Shown: positions 52,396-61,447 of the stretch, piece after piece
Position numbering within the stretch: the first letter of the stretch is position 1
How the letters are laid out: every line of letters begins with the position of its first letter
Source of the DNA: JALHOQ01 sp038144835
GTDB taxonomy: Bacteria > Bdellovibrionota > Bdellovibrionia > Bdellovibrionales > UBA1609
Reading direction: 5' to 3'
DNA length: 62,858 nt
Assembly (NCBI GenBank): GCA_038144835.1
Contig: JAYQON010000006.1
Span: 1 to 62,858 of the forward strand
The notes under the pieces: generated by a model
Told to the model about the DNA's origin: nothing
The model's input: only the letters and a program-made list of their open reading frames with translations
Database searches by the model: none
Made by a program: the position numbers and the translations under genes

Positions 52396-53256
52396 ATGGG
52401 ATTTGTAGGTGCGTTAGTCGTATTGGTGTGCGTGTTCGGCGGGTTCATCCTTGCGGGCGGTCACATCCATGTGGTTTGGCAGCCCTATGAGGTGATGATC
52501 ATCTTCGGTGCGGCCCTCGGTGGTTTCTTGATTGGAAACCCGCTTTCGACCGTAAAAAAGGCCTTCAAAATGGCCCTACATGGTTTTACCGCCAGCGGTC
52601 CCAGTAAAAAGGATTATACGGAATTACTTCAGCTCATGTTTCAACTCTTTCAAATTTTCCGCAAGGAAGGCCCTCAGGCAGTGGAAAAACACATCGAGGA
52701 ACCGGAGGCCTCTGAAATTTTTAAGGCTTATCCGACATTTCTCAAAAATCATCATGCCGTTGATTTTTTGTGCGACACAATGAAGATCACGCTATCGGCG
52801 GATCTTTCTCAATACGATGTCGATGAACTTTTAGATCAAGACATTAAGGTCATGCACGAGGAAGAACATGCCGCTCAACATGCTGTTCAGAACACGGGTG
52901 ATGCGTTTCCTGGTCTAGGTATCGTTGCGGCGGTTTTGGGTATCGTGCATACCATGGATTATCTTGATCAAGGCGCGCAGAAGATCGGTAGCTTGGTGGC
53001 TGCGGCTCTCATTGGTACGTTTCTGGGGGTTTTGGCCTGTTATGGTTTTATTGCACCTATCGCCTTAAAAATGAAAAACGACATTGATGCCGAAGGACGG
53101 TACTTGATGGTGATCAAGGCCGCGCTGGTGTCTTTGCAACGTGGAGCTCCTCCATTGGTATGCGTTGAATTTGCGCGCCGGACGATTTTTCCTGAAGTGC
53201 GCCCGACGTTTGAGGAAATGGACACGGCTACGAAAGAAGCTAAGAAGGCGGCGTAA
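52396..53256 (+). CDS. motA: Flagellar motor stator protein MotA
   Basis: 286 aa, usual size. Four transmembrane helices, the cytoplasmic loop with conserved Arg/Glu pairs between helices 2 and 3, the V-x-x-T-x-G-D-A-F-P-G-L-G-I-V-A-A-V-L-G-I motif of helix 3 and the Pro-containing helix 4. GAGGTGAAGA ribosome site. With MotB it forms the ion channel that powers rotation. Three nt separate it from motB. Confidence 0.95.
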   Translation: MGFVGALVVLVCVFGGFILAGGHIHVVWQPYEVMIIFGAALGGFLIGNPLSTVKKAFKMALHGFTASGPSKKDYTELLQLMFQLFQIFRKEGPQAVEKHIEEPEASEIFKAYPTFLKNHHAVDFLCDTMKITLSADLSQYDVDELLDQDIKVMHEEEHAAQHAVQNTGDAFPGLGIVAAVLGIVHTMDYLDQGAQKIGSLVAAALIGTFLGVLACYGFIAPIALKMKNDIDAEGRYLMVIKAALVSLQRGAPPLVCVEFARRTIFPEVRPTFEEMDTATKEAKKAA

Positions 53257-53259
53257 AAC

Positions 53260-54150
53260 ATGGCAGCGGATAAAAAACCTACCATTGTTGTTAAAAAAAT
53301 CACCGTGGTCGCCGGAGGTGGTCATGGGGGTTCATGGAAGGTAGCGTTTGCTGACTTCATGACGGCGCTGATGGCGTTTTTTCTCTTGATGTGGTTGCTC
53401 AATCAAACACCAGAGGTGAAAAAGAACGTTTCAGACTATTTTTCAACGCCATCGATTATTGAATACAATTTTTCGAACTATGGAGTTCAACTCACCATTG
53501 AGAAGATCTTTTTGGACCTGATCAATGAGCCGCTTAAAGTTCTGCAGGCATTCACTCAGCCTACAGATTACACGCCTAATTTTTTTCAAATGGGTTCAAA
53601 AAATATAGTGATGGCTGTACTTAGTGAGGAACTTGGCGAGTATGCCTCAGGCTTTGAGGCTAGCGGGGATACGATTGAAATTAAGCTTCCAGAGAGCAAG
53701 CTCTTTGAGGACGGTACGGCTAGCCCCAAAGCTGCATTTGCGTTAGTCATGGATCGTTTGTCAAAATTTACGGCTGGGATGGAAGATGCTGATATTTATG
53801 TGGATTCACGCGTCTACTTACATACCATAAAAGGCCAGGACCAAGGCTTGGCTCGCAACGTGGCTGAACGTCGTCTGGATTTGGTCATGAGCCAAATTGA
53901 CAATAAACTGGAGCATCAGAGCGTTTCAATGCATCAGAAAGCCGAAGTGAGTCCACCCGCTCGTCGCTCAGATGGCCGTCCTGAAGAGGGGTACATCAGA
54001 GTTTTAGTGAAGCAAAAAGACCTTCGTTCAGATGGAAGCAAACCTCGTAAGCTCAGCCGCATTCTGGGCAAGGATGACGAGTCGATGAATGTTTACAACA
54101 ACTTCGTTAACAAAATGTCCAAAAGCCAGTCTAAAAGCGAGAAGCGCTAG
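53260..54150 (+). CDS. motB: Flagellar motor stator protein MotB
   Basis: 296 aa. Basic N-terminus, one transmembrane helix with the ion-binding Asp in W-K-V-A-F-A-D-F-M-T-A-L-M-A-F (the FADFMTALMAFF motif), a periplasmic linker and OmpA-like wall-binding domain from about residue 130, here somewhat divergent, ending in a charged tail. A bacterium with motAB may have extra stator sets elsewhere. Follows motA. Confidence 0.93.
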   Translation: MAADKKPTIVVKKITVVAGGGHGGSWKVAFADFMTALMAFFLLMWLLNQTPEVKKNVSDYFSTPSIIEYNFSNYGVQLTIEKIFLDLINEPLKVLQAFTQPTDYTPNFFQMGSKNIVMAVLSEELGEYASGFEASGDTIEIKLPESKLFEDGTASPKAAFALVMDRLSKFTAGMEDADIYVDSRVYLHTIKGQDQGLARNVAERRLDLVMSQIDNKLEHQSVSMHQKAEVSPPARRSDGRPEEGYIRVLVKQKDLRSDGSKPRKLSRILGKDDESMNVYNNFVNKMSKSQSKSEKR

Positions 54151-54220
54151 CGGAACAAAACTTTCTAGTTTCGCCTTGTAATGCCAAGTACATTTGGCCT
54201 ACATTAGGCCCCATCAAAGC

Positions 54221-55072
54221 ATGCAACTTTTGAAAACTTTTTGGCCCGAGGCCGTCTTTATTGCGATTGATCTTGAAACTACGGGTAAGTATCCCCTGGA
54301 TGCTGAAATTTGTGAGATGGCAGCGGTAAAATGGCAGGGTGGGCGAGTCATCGAGGAGTTTCAAACTCTGATAAGGCCCATTCAGAGGATGTCACAAGAA
54401 GTAATAAAGATTCACAACATCACCAATGAAATGGTTGAGGCAGCTCCTCGCATCGAAGAAAAAATTTCTGAATTTCACAGTTTCATCTCGAGGGGTATCG
54501 TGGTTGCGCATCATGCACCCTTTGATTTGGGTTTTCTGGCATTTGAATTTGAAAAGGCTCGCTTGCCGCTACCCGTGAATCCCGTATTTTGCACCAGTCT
54601 ACTAAGTCGCAATATGAATGCAAATGTCTCTAATCACCGGCTTGCCACTCTCGCTGCGCATTTCTCAATTCCTGCGGGCTCGGCTCACCGCGCGCTTGAT
54701 GACGCGAGAACTTGTCTTGGTGTGGCTTTAAAATATTTTGAAAAACTTGGGCCCGAAGCTAAGGTGAGTGACCTTCAGACGATTCAGAGCGTCCCTTTGA
54801 CATGGGAACGCTTCTCTATCGACTTGCTAACCGAACGTGAGCATTTTCGGACTTTGGTAAGGGCGGTACGTGACAAAGCCGAAATTCACATCACTTATGA
54901 GTCAGGTTCTCGTCCAGGTCAGTCACGTAAGGTTTTCCCAATGGGTCTCGTACGTAATCCAGATGGTGACTTTTTGGTTGCCACAGAGGGCAACAACGAG
55001 GGTGATGACATAAAACCAAAGCGCTACTTTCTGCAGCACATTTCCTCTGTTCGTTTCGCTCAGGGTCTTTAA
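54221..55072 (+). CDS. DEDDh exonuclease (Pol III epsilon-like) with WYL-like C-terminal domain
   Basis: ATG at 54221 (a TTG nine codons upstream is possible). The N-terminal 165 residues hold the exonuclease motifs FIAIDLETTG (ExoI), HHAPFDLGFL (ExoII) and HRALDDARTCL (ExoIII, DEDDh type). The C-terminal 80 residues (from AEIHITYES to RYFLQHISSVRFAQGL) look like a WYL domain with the Y-x-S/G-x-x-x-R-x-V-x-P-x-G-L pattern. 3'-5' DNase activity is likely; WYL would sense a ligand or nucleic acid. 70 nt after motB; no sign of a polymerase subunit fusion. Confidence 0.8.
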   Translation: MQLLKTFWPEAVFIAIDLETTGKYPLDAEICEMAAVKWQGGRVIEEFQTLIRPIQRMSQEVIKIHNITNEMVEAAPRIEEKISEFHSFISRGIVVAHHAPFDLGFLAFEFEKARLPLPVNPVFCTSLLSRNMNANVSNHRLATLAAHFSIPAGSAHRALDDARTCLGVALKYFEKLGPEAKVSDLQTIQSVPLTWERFSIDLLTEREHFRTLVRAVRDKAEIHITYESGSRPGQSRKVFPMGLVRNPDGDFLVATEGNNEGDDIKPKRYFLQHISSVRFAQGL

Positions 55073-55180
55073 CGCCAATGCCCAATCTCCTGTCTGGGTC
55101 GTGCGGGTCTTTCGACTAAAAAAATGCTAATAGCTTTGGTGAATTTTGACGAAGTGGAGCGTCGCTTCTAGGCTTGGTCT

Positions 55181-56506
55181 ATGATTCGTACACTCATCAT
55201 AATTGCTAGTTTAGTTTCAGCTGTTGCAGAAGCAAAATCCTGGTCGTTTCTCTACTCGCAAGATGGCCTTTGGTTTACCGACAAAATTACTTTGGATGAA
55301 AATGGGTGGCCTGAGCTTATTCAGCAAGCTTATTTCACCAGTGAGCGTATTGCCAAACGCGCCGCTGGCCAAATCGCTGACTTAGGTCATCCACCATTTA
55401 AGGATATTGAACTTATAAGCAGTAATGGTGTGACACTATGGAATGTCACCGAAGAATGGAGTTGGGCTTGGGAAATACGCTTTGCAGAATGGGTCAAAAC
55501 TGAGCTTAATAGTCATTGGTGGAAAGATCATGGTTTGGCGACAGATTGCGCGGATGTTGTATATTCTGCCCGATGGATTTTTGCGCGGGAGCATGGTTTG
55601 CCGATGGCCAATCATCTCATCACCGGTCATATTTTTTCATACCGATCAGTCAAGCCAGAATGGGAGTCTTTGCCGACAGATAAGGCTTGGGAAAAAGATC
55701 AGCGATTTTTAGCAGCACTCAATTATTTGCTAAGTCAAACTTTCACGCATAGTCTATGGAGAGACAGCTACCCTATAGCGATAACCCAAAGCGCACTGAC
55801 CCCTGGAGCTTATCATCTTCAGCTGCATGACGATTCTGGACACACTCAGTTTGTGAATCATGTTGGTCTCACAGCTGAGGAAGTGCCTTTGCTCACGCTA
55901 AATTCGACGGTACCGCGTGAGGTTCGGGATCTTGAGGAGCTTGTCTTTTTCGAGGACTCTGCCGATGAAAAAAGTGCGGGCTTTTTGCGCATGCGTTGGC
56001 CACAATTTGATGCTCTTGGAAAGGTGAGTTTTGTGCCCGCGAATGCGATGCCTCACTATTCAGTTGAACAATTTGAAACCAGTTTTGTGAGTCCAAATCG
56101 AAGCACCTTTTGGGAAGAGGTGTTTTTTAGATTGAATCCATTTGCCGATTTTGATCGTGTGGGACAAAAGACGGCCAGTCAGATTGTCGATCTGTTCAAG
56201 GCGCGAGTTCCAATAGTGGAGCGCGGATTTCAAGTGTGTAATGCCAACCCCTGCTTGCCAGGTAGTCCTGAATACAACGCATGGAGTACTCCATCGCGTG
56301 ACCGACGTATTAGACGCACAATTGACGTTTTTGATTCAATAAGTTCTCTTATTTACTCTTGGTCTAAAATTTCGCGTCTCTTAGAGATGCCGATTCTTTC
56401 TCTTGGTGGAAGTTTGTTTAATGGAGAAGAACTCATGTCTAATTGGCGCTCAGGTTCATATTCGTCAAATCCGAACCACTTGCCTGAAGTCCGCTGGGGG
56501 CTGTGA
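55181..56506 (+). CDS. Secreted hypothetical protein with possible cysteine-hydrolase motif
   Basis: 441 aa. Signal peptide (cleavage after A-E-A, about 19). A T-D-C-A-D-V-V-Y-S-A-R-W motif at about residue 127 with a later L-H-D-D-S-G-H-T-Q-F-V-N-H-V (about 225) resembles the Cys and His/Asp arrangement of papain-like/NlpC-type hydrolases and transglutaminase-like folds. The rest is alpha/beta with a helical C-terminus and a Cys-rich patch (VCNANPC). No known family. It ends 12 nt before the convergent lspA-HAMP gene. Confidence 0.6.
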   Translation: MIRTLIIIASLVSAVAEAKSWSFLYSQDGLWFTDKITLDENGWPELIQQAYFTSERIAKRAAGQIADLGHPPFKDIELISSNGVTLWNVTEEWSWAWEIRFAEWVKTELNSHWWKDHGLATDCADVVYSARWIFAREHGLPMANHLITGHIFSYRSVKPEWESLPTDKAWEKDQRFLAALNYLLSQTFTHSLWRDSYPIAITQSALTPGAYHLQLHDDSGHTQFVNHVGLTAEEVPLLTLNSTVPREVRDLEELVFFEDSADEKSAGFLRMRWPQFDALGKVSFVPANAMPHYSVEQFETSFVSPNRSTFWEEVFFRLNPFADFDRVGQKTASQIVDLFKARVPIVERGFQVCNANPCLPGSPEYNAWSTPSRDRRIRRTIDVFDSISSLIYSWSKISRLLEMPILSLGGSLFNGEELMSNWRSGSYSSNPNHLPEVRWGL

Positions 56507-56517
56507 ATGCCAACGAA

Positions 56518-57546
56518 TCAAAGCACTTTGCGCATTTTGTGCGCGGAATCGGTGCCTTCTGATCGTAATGACTCATTATCTTCGGATTGAGGGAGTTCGA
56601 TGTTGGGTTCCAGCGGCTTGCCATCAACCATGACCGTAAATGGGCCACGTTTTGCAACAGCCTCATTAATAAGTGGGCGTAATTGCTCCGCAAGCTCTTC
56701 AAGGTGTTTAAACTCATCTCCTGCTCGCACGCGAAATTTTCGATCCTTGCCACGCATTAAATCGCGCAAAAAATTTTCAAATGCGTAAATTGGTCCAGCT
56801 GTTCGGTGCGAGAGAATTCTGCCCAAAATAAATAGCGACAGCATAAAGCCAACAAAAATAACGCCGTAGGTTTGTAAAAAAGGTATCAGAAATCGACGTT
56901 CTGTCATTTTTACGGGACCAATTACTAAATCATCAATAGTGATTTTCAAAAAAGTGTACATAAATACACCGCTTATCAATGCAAAACATGAACCGATCGC
57001 CATAATAGTTAGGCAGTACTTTAGCTGAAAGCGAGGATTGATCCATAGAGTTCGTCGTACATTGACGTCTGGCCAAAACAGACTTCCATCGCGAATGAGT
57101 CCATAGACGACCAGGGCGTATCCTACCCATTGAATGGCATCCGCAACGTTGAATGCCGGACTAGCCAGCGAGGGTGAACCAATGACAAGAAAGTCAACTA
57201 CGGCGCCGTTTATGGCGCGATCAGTGACGTTGCCTAAGATTCCCCCAAGTAGAAGCGACATTCCCGTGCGCAGGGGCATCGACCTCGAAGGTAGCAAGTA
57301 TTGAATGGCGCCATAGATGAAAACAAGAAAGGCACCTCCAGTGCTCAAAGAGACAATTCGTAAAATTGGTGGCAGATTAGAAAAAGTGCCTAGTATTGCG
57401 CCCGGGTTGTGATGCAGTACAAGGCCGATAGGACCATAAAAGCGCAAATTTTGCAGATTGCCTGAGGCCCACGCTTTGGTGAGCTGATCTACGGCCCAGG
57501 TAAGAATGACTAATCCAATGACAATCAACCAATCACGCTTTTTCAT
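56518..57546 (-). CDS. lspA: Signal peptidase II fused to a membrane-HAMP module
   Basis: 342 aa, twice the usual LspA length. Residues 1-160 carry the four LspA helices and motifs HNPGAILG (46-53), GGILGNVTDR with Asp109, VVDF and FNVAD with Asp136, the two catalytic aspartates. After this are two more hydrophobic helices (about 170-200 and 215-240) and a HAMP-like segment (about 240-290, with P-I-Y-A-F-E-N-F-L-R-D-L-M-R-G-K and A-G-D-E-F-K-H-L-E-E-L). The C-terminal 45 residues are acidic. The fusion would couple lipoprotein processing to a signal-transducing element. Encoded 9 nt after the GGDEF gene stop. Confidence 0.85.
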   Translation of the reverse strand: MKKRDWLIVIGLVILTWAVDQLTKAWASGNLQNLRFYGPIGLVLHHNPGAILGTFSNLPPILRIVSLSTGGAFLVFIYGAIQYLLPSRSMPLRTGMSLLLGGILGNVTDRAINGAVVDFLVIGSPSLASPAFNVADAIQWVGYALVVYGLIRDGSLFWPDVNVRRTLWINPRFQLKYCLTIMAIGSCFALISGVFMYTFLKITIDDLVIGPVKMTERRFLIPFLQTYGVIFVGFMLSLFILGRILSHRTAGPIYAFENFLRDLMRGKDRKFRVRAGDEFKHLEELAEQLRPLINEAVAKRGPFTVMVDGKPLEPNIELPQSEDNESLRSEGTDSAHKMRKVL

Positions 57547-57555
57547 TCATTGAGG

Positions 57556-58485
57556 TTATCGGCGAAGGGGGCCGCCCCCTATAGGGGCAATCACGACTTG
57601 ATTGCGTCCTTGTCTTTTGGCTTGGTAGAGCGCGCGATCAGCGCAATCGATGATTTGATGAGCCTCGCTTCCGTTTTCGGGAAAAACGGCGACGCCCGCA
57701 CTGATGGTGATGTAGGTTGGACTGGATGTTAGTCCGGTAAAAGGATTTTTTTCAAAATTTGAGCGCACGTGTTCAGCTAATGCGAGGGCCTTAACGTAGT
57801 CGTACCTTGGCAAAATGATTGTGAACTCTTCTCCGCCGTAGCGAGAAACAATTCCTTCTTTTTCAACAAGTTTCTTAAGCTGCTGAGCAACGGCGTAGAG
57901 CAGACGATCACCCTCTGGATGTCCAAAGCGATCATTAAAAATTTTAAAAAAATCGACATCAATGATAATTAGGGCAGCCACTTCATTGCAAAGCTTCGCT
58001 TTATTTAATTCCTTACGGATATGGTCTTGAAAAAAACGATGGTTGCTCAGCTGAGTCACCGGATCCGTAATCGAAAGGTGCTCATAGTGGGCTTTTTCGC
58101 TCAGCGTGTTGTGCAACTGGACAGCTTCCAGCATTTGCACAAAAAGATATTCATTCTCCCAAGGCTTGAGAAAAAGTTTGTGGATGTCCGAATTATTTAT
58201 GGCCTCGGAGACAATCTGTAAATCGATTTGACCAGAGAGTATAGCTCGGGAGGTGAGTGGGTTAAGTAAACGAACCTGTTTTAGTAAGTCTACGCCATTC
58301 ATTTCTGGCATGCGAAAATCGCTCAAGACAACCGCACAGTCTGGGTTGAGTTTGAGAAGTTTTAGAGCGACGTGTGGGGAACCCGTGGTAAGAACCTGAA
58401 AATGTGATTTTAGCAGCCGCTCTAAAGAACTAAGAATACTGGGTTCATCGTCCACGCATAAAAGTTTAGGCAGCACGGACTTCAC
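57556..58485 (-). CDS. Response regulator with GGDEF diguanylate cyclase domain
   Basis: GTG at 58485, with GGAGGT 9 nt upstream, overlapping the stop of the solute-binding gene (GTGA). REC domain (D12/D13, phosphoacceptor D56, conserved Lys in KPW), short helical linker, then the cyclase domain with the active-site signature RYGGEEF (GG[D/E]EF), so c-di-GMP synthesis is expected. No RxxD inhibitory site precedes GGEEF. No kinase gene is adjacent. Coupled upstream to a peptide-binding lipoprotein and downstream to LspA-HAMP. Confidence 0.9.
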   Translation of the reverse strand: MKSVLPKLLCVDDEPSILSSLERLLKSHFQVLTTGSPHVALKLLKLNPDCAVVLSDFRMPEMNGVDLLKQVRLLNPLTSRAILSGQIDLQIVSEAINNSDIHKLFLKPWENEYLFVQMLEAVQLHNTLSEKAHYEHLSITDPVTQLSNHRFFQDHIRKELNKAKLCNEVAALIIIDVDFFKIFNDRFGHPEGDRLLYAVAQQLKKLVEKEGIVSRYGGEEFTIILPRYDYVKALALAEHVRSNFEKNPFTGLTSSPTYITISAGVAVFPENGSEAHQIIDCADRALYQAKRQGRNQVVIAPIGGGPLRR

Positions 58486-59972
58486 TTCTTGCTGACCTCC
58501 GTAAAGGGCCAAAAGTCTGAGGTTGGACTTGGTTTGTAACCTTTGACTTCAGAGCGTATGACAGCTACTTGCAGGTCATACCACAGAGGGATAATGGCAA
58601 GATCTTGGTGCACCAACTTTTGCACTTTGCTGTAGATCTGCTTGCGCTTTTGGATGTCATTTTCAAATGCGGCCTTATCCAAAAGAGGGTCTAGTGCTGG
58701 ATTTACATAGCTTCCACGGTTGCGGCCAGGGGGCTTCTCCTTCGAATGAAACGCCAGTCTATAGATATCTGGATCCACGGTGCCTACCCAGCGCATCAGG
58801 GCCAACTGAAATTGTCCCTTTTTAATATCCTCGTAGAAAGTTCCCCATTCAAAGCTTTGCACCTGCACTTGTAGAGAGCTCGCGCTGATCTGATGAGCAA
58901 TCACTCGGCCATTCTCGACAGCTTGGGGCGTGCTTGAGGTTTTAAGAATCAGAGATCGACCCTGCCAACCCAATTTTTCAATAATTGAGCGAGCTGAAGT
59001 TGGATCAGTCTTGGGGTTTTCAAGGCTATTTTCAAAGTAGGGGTTGTTGGGAGTCAGAATCGATGTGGCCTCAGTCGCTAAATCAAAAAGTTTATATTTA
59101 ATTATTTCATTGCGATTAATTGTGTATGCGAGAGCTTTGCGCACGTCTTTGCGGCCCAGCAACGGGTCTGTGAAATTAATGAGAAGATAAGTTGTGGCTA
59201 GACCAGGATAGCGTATGACCCTTAATTCCTTGGAGCGCGCTTCGAGCTCTTTGATTTTTGCAACTGGCAAATCGGTTTGGGCAATATCGATTTCACCCTT
59301 AATAACCTTCTGGAAACGGGTAAGATCATCACGCACGATTTTGAAGGTGAGGCGTGGAATCTTTGCGCTGATGGAATCCAACTGGATTTCGCCGTGCTCG
59401 GCTTTTGAGAAGCGAAAAGGGCCAGTGCCGGGTAAAGTCTTGGCGAAGTTCGTACTCGAGGACTCAATTTCTGCTTTTGGCAACAACTTGACCGCTGGCA
59501 AATCGCTGAGCAGGAATTTATCTCCGGCGCCGCTGGCTAAGATATCGACGCGAATTCTCCCATCGATAGTTTTGACTTCGACTTTTTTTATTCCGTCGAG
59601 CACTGAGGCGAATGGACTTTGCTTGCTACGGTAGTATGCAAATGAAAATTCGACATCAGCGGGCTCTAAGACTCTTCCATTATGAAAGTGTAGATTGGGA
59701 CGAAGAAAAAAAGTGTAATTGTGACCGTTTTGCTCCCAGCGTTCAGCTGCATCCGGAATGGGTTTAAAGCCTTCGCCGACGCGCACGAGTGAATTGAAAA
59801 TCAGAGCACCGATTCGCATGCCGGTGGCATCTGTGGCGTAGCGGGGATCGAGAGTGGCCGGCTCAGCCGCTAGGGCTACAATCAGGTTGTCAGACGTCGG
59901 TTTGTTGCCGCCGCTACAGCCACTCAAAAGTGCGATCAGGCTTATCACAGCGACCAATAGAAGTTGCTTCAC
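58482..59972 (-). CDS. Family 5 extracellular solute-binding lipoprotein
   Basis: The GTG at 59972 has GGGAG upstream and gives a lipoprotein signal (A-L-L-S-G-C, Cys about 19); upstream codons of the open frame add only a basic extension. Family 5 features: EPATLDPRYATD near the start, the L-x-F-x-L-R-P-N-L-x-F-H-N-G-R and P-A-D-V-E-F-S motifs and C-terminal Y-x-x-x-Q-x-L-V-H-Q-D-L-A-I-I-P-L. Oligopeptide or dipeptide ABC binding component (DppA/OppA-like). No permease or ATPase genes lie beside it; they must be elsewhere or the protein has another use. Confidence 0.88.
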   Translation of the reverse strand: MKQLLLVAVISLIALLSGCSGGNKPTSDNLIVALAAEPATLDPRYATDATGMRIGALIFNSLVRVGEGFKPIPDAAERWEQNGHNYTFFLRPNLHFHNGRVLEPADVEFSFAYYRSKQSPFASVLDGIKKVEVKTIDGRIRVDILASGAGDKFLLSDLPAVKLLPKAEIESSSTNFAKTLPGTGPFRFSKAEHGEIQLDSISAKIPRLTFKIVRDDLTRFQKVIKGEIDIAQTDLPVAKIKELEARSKELRVIRYPGLATTYLLINFTDPLLGRKDVRKALAYTINRNEIIKYKLFDLATEATSILTPNNPYFENSLENPKTDPTSARSIIEKLGWQGRSLILKTSSTPQAVENGRVIAHQISASSLQVQVQSFEWGTFYEDIKKGQFQLALMRWVGTVDPDIYRLAFHSKEKPPGRNRGSYVNPALDPLLDKAAFENDIQKRKQIYSKVQKLVHQDLAIIPLWYDLQVAVIRSEVKGYKPSPTSDFWPFTEVSKK

Positions 59973-60040
59973 AGAAGTCTTTCTCCCTTTGCTTACAAAA
60001 CCAATGCTATACTTGGGTCTGACCAAAAACAATCGGGGGA

Positions 60041-61441
60041 ATGATGTGGTCCTTGATTCTATACCTGTTAGTGCTTACTCCTGGTGCCAATGCCAATGCC
60101 AATGCTCTCACTGGGCGCTTAACAAAAACCGTGCGCCAGTATTCGATCCCACAGGCGCAACTGGGGCTTGTCATTTATGAGTTGAACCAAACACCCCAGC
60201 AATTGATCTTCGCGCTCAATGAAAATCAAGATTTTATACCCGCTTCAGTAACTAAGATCGCAACGGCCACCAGCGTGTTGCAAAGGTTGGGGGCTAGTTT
60301 TAAATTTCAGACTTCGCTATGGTCTGAGGGTAAAATCAAAAACGGTGTGTTGCAGGGAGATCTTGTTCTCAAAGGCGGAGGAGACTCTGGTTTTGTATCA
60401 GAAACGATGTGGTTTTTAGTCAACGAATTTACACGCACGGGCATCCATCGTATTGAAGGCGATCTCCTGGTTGATGATACCGATTTTGACCGTGTTCGTG
60501 CGGATTCTAGTCGTGATCCTGAACGAGTAGATAGAGCTTACGATGCTCCCGTCGGGGCGATGTCTTTTAATTGGAACTCAATCAATATTTTTGTGCGGCC
60601 AACGCGTTCCGGTGAACCCCCGCGGGTCTATTTGGACCCTTTGGCTGACTATTATAAGATCGATAATAAGGCCAAAACAGTGGCTGGGAACGGCTCTTCC
60701 CTAGAAGTTTCGCGGGTTGGTCAGCGAGTGATTGTACGTGGAAGTATCGGAGAGGGGGCTAAAGAGTTTGTTGCCTACAAAAATATCGACGATCCCATCG
60801 ATTGGTCAGGGCAAAATCTAGCCTTCTTTATGCGACAGAGGGGCATTTCTATCTCCGGTAAGGTGAAGTCAGGCACAAAGCCTAAAAATGCTGTACTGCT
60901 GGCGAAGGCGGATTCAAAACCAGTCAGTCAGCATGTGGCCGACATGATGAAGTTCTCTAACAATTACGTGGCTGAAATGCTCACCAAAAATCTGGCGGCT
61001 CAAGGTGGGGTGTTTCCTGCCAGTTTGGATGCTGGCATGACGCTCATTCGCGAAACCATGCTCGGAATGGGTCTCAAGAGTGGGAGCTTTAACCTTTTGA
61101 ACCCTTCTGGTCTTAGTCGACGCAATCGTATGAAGCCCGTTGATCTGGTCAAAGTATTGATCGAGGCTCAACATCACTTTCCTACCTTTGCTGAAATGTT
61201 AGCTGCTTTTCCTCTGGCAGGACAGGATGGAACTTTGCGCAATCGGATGAAAGGTCAAGCTACCCAAGGTTGGGTGCGTGCAAAAACTGGAAATCTGTCT
61301 GGAGTAGTTGGTTTGGCTGGATATGCGGGGCGAAAAGACGGTGCATCTCATGCCTTTGTCTTTATTTTTAATGGCAAGGCGGGACAAAGCGATACTGCCA
61401 GACGTCTGTTTGACGCTTTAGCTATGGACCTGGTCCAATAA
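60041..61441 (+). CDS. dacB: D-alanyl-D-alanine carboxypeptidase/endopeptidase PBP4 (DacB)
   Basis: 466 aa with a signal peptide. Active-site motifs are S69-x-x-K72 (SVTK), S306-N-N and K415-T-G, in the same spacing as in PBP4-type (class C) enzymes such as E. coli DacB. The residues between SxxK and SxN (about 235) fit insertion of the family's domain II; domain III is probably also present. It cleaves D-Ala-mDAP crosslinks. In Bdellovibrio, PBP4 family enzymes shape and round the prey cell. Which role this copy has cannot be told here. 18 bp of tandem TGCCAA lie in the signal-peptide coding region. Confidence 0.92.
   Translation: MMWSLILYLLVLTPGANANANALTGRLTKTVRQYSIPQAQLGLVIYELNQTPQQLIFALNENQDFIPASVTKIATATSVLQRLGASFKFQTSLWSEGKIKNGVLQGDLVLKGGGDSGFVSETMWFLVNEFTRTGIHRIEGDLLVDDTDFDRVRADSSRDPERVDRAYDAPVGAMSFNWNSINIFVRPTRSGEPPRVYLDPLADYYKIDNKAKTVAGNGSSLEVSRVGQRVIVRGSIGEGAKEFVAYKNIDDPIDWSGQNLAFFMRQRGISISGKVKSGTKPKNAVLLAKADSKPVSQHVADMMKFSNNYVAEMLTKNLAAQGGVFPASLDAGMTLIRETMLGMGLKSGSFNLLNPSGLSRRNRMKPVDLVKVLIEAQHHFPTFAEMLAAFPLAGQDGTLRNRMKGQATQGWVRAKTGNLSGVVGLAGYAGRKDGASHAFVFIFNGKAGQSDTARRLFDALAMDLVQ
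60085..60102 (+). repeat. Tandem hexamer (TGCCAA)x3 in dacB signal peptide
   Basis: Three perfect copies of TGCCAA, encoding alternating Ala and Asn residues directly before the probable cleavage site. In-frame slippage here would alter signal-peptide length without frameshift. Confidence 0.7.
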
Positions 61442-61447
61442 ACAGAT

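Noticed and set aside
57558..57565. GCCGATAA (minus strand) before lspA
   Set aside because: It is the final codons and stop of the GGDEF gene; no -35 element at the right spacing.
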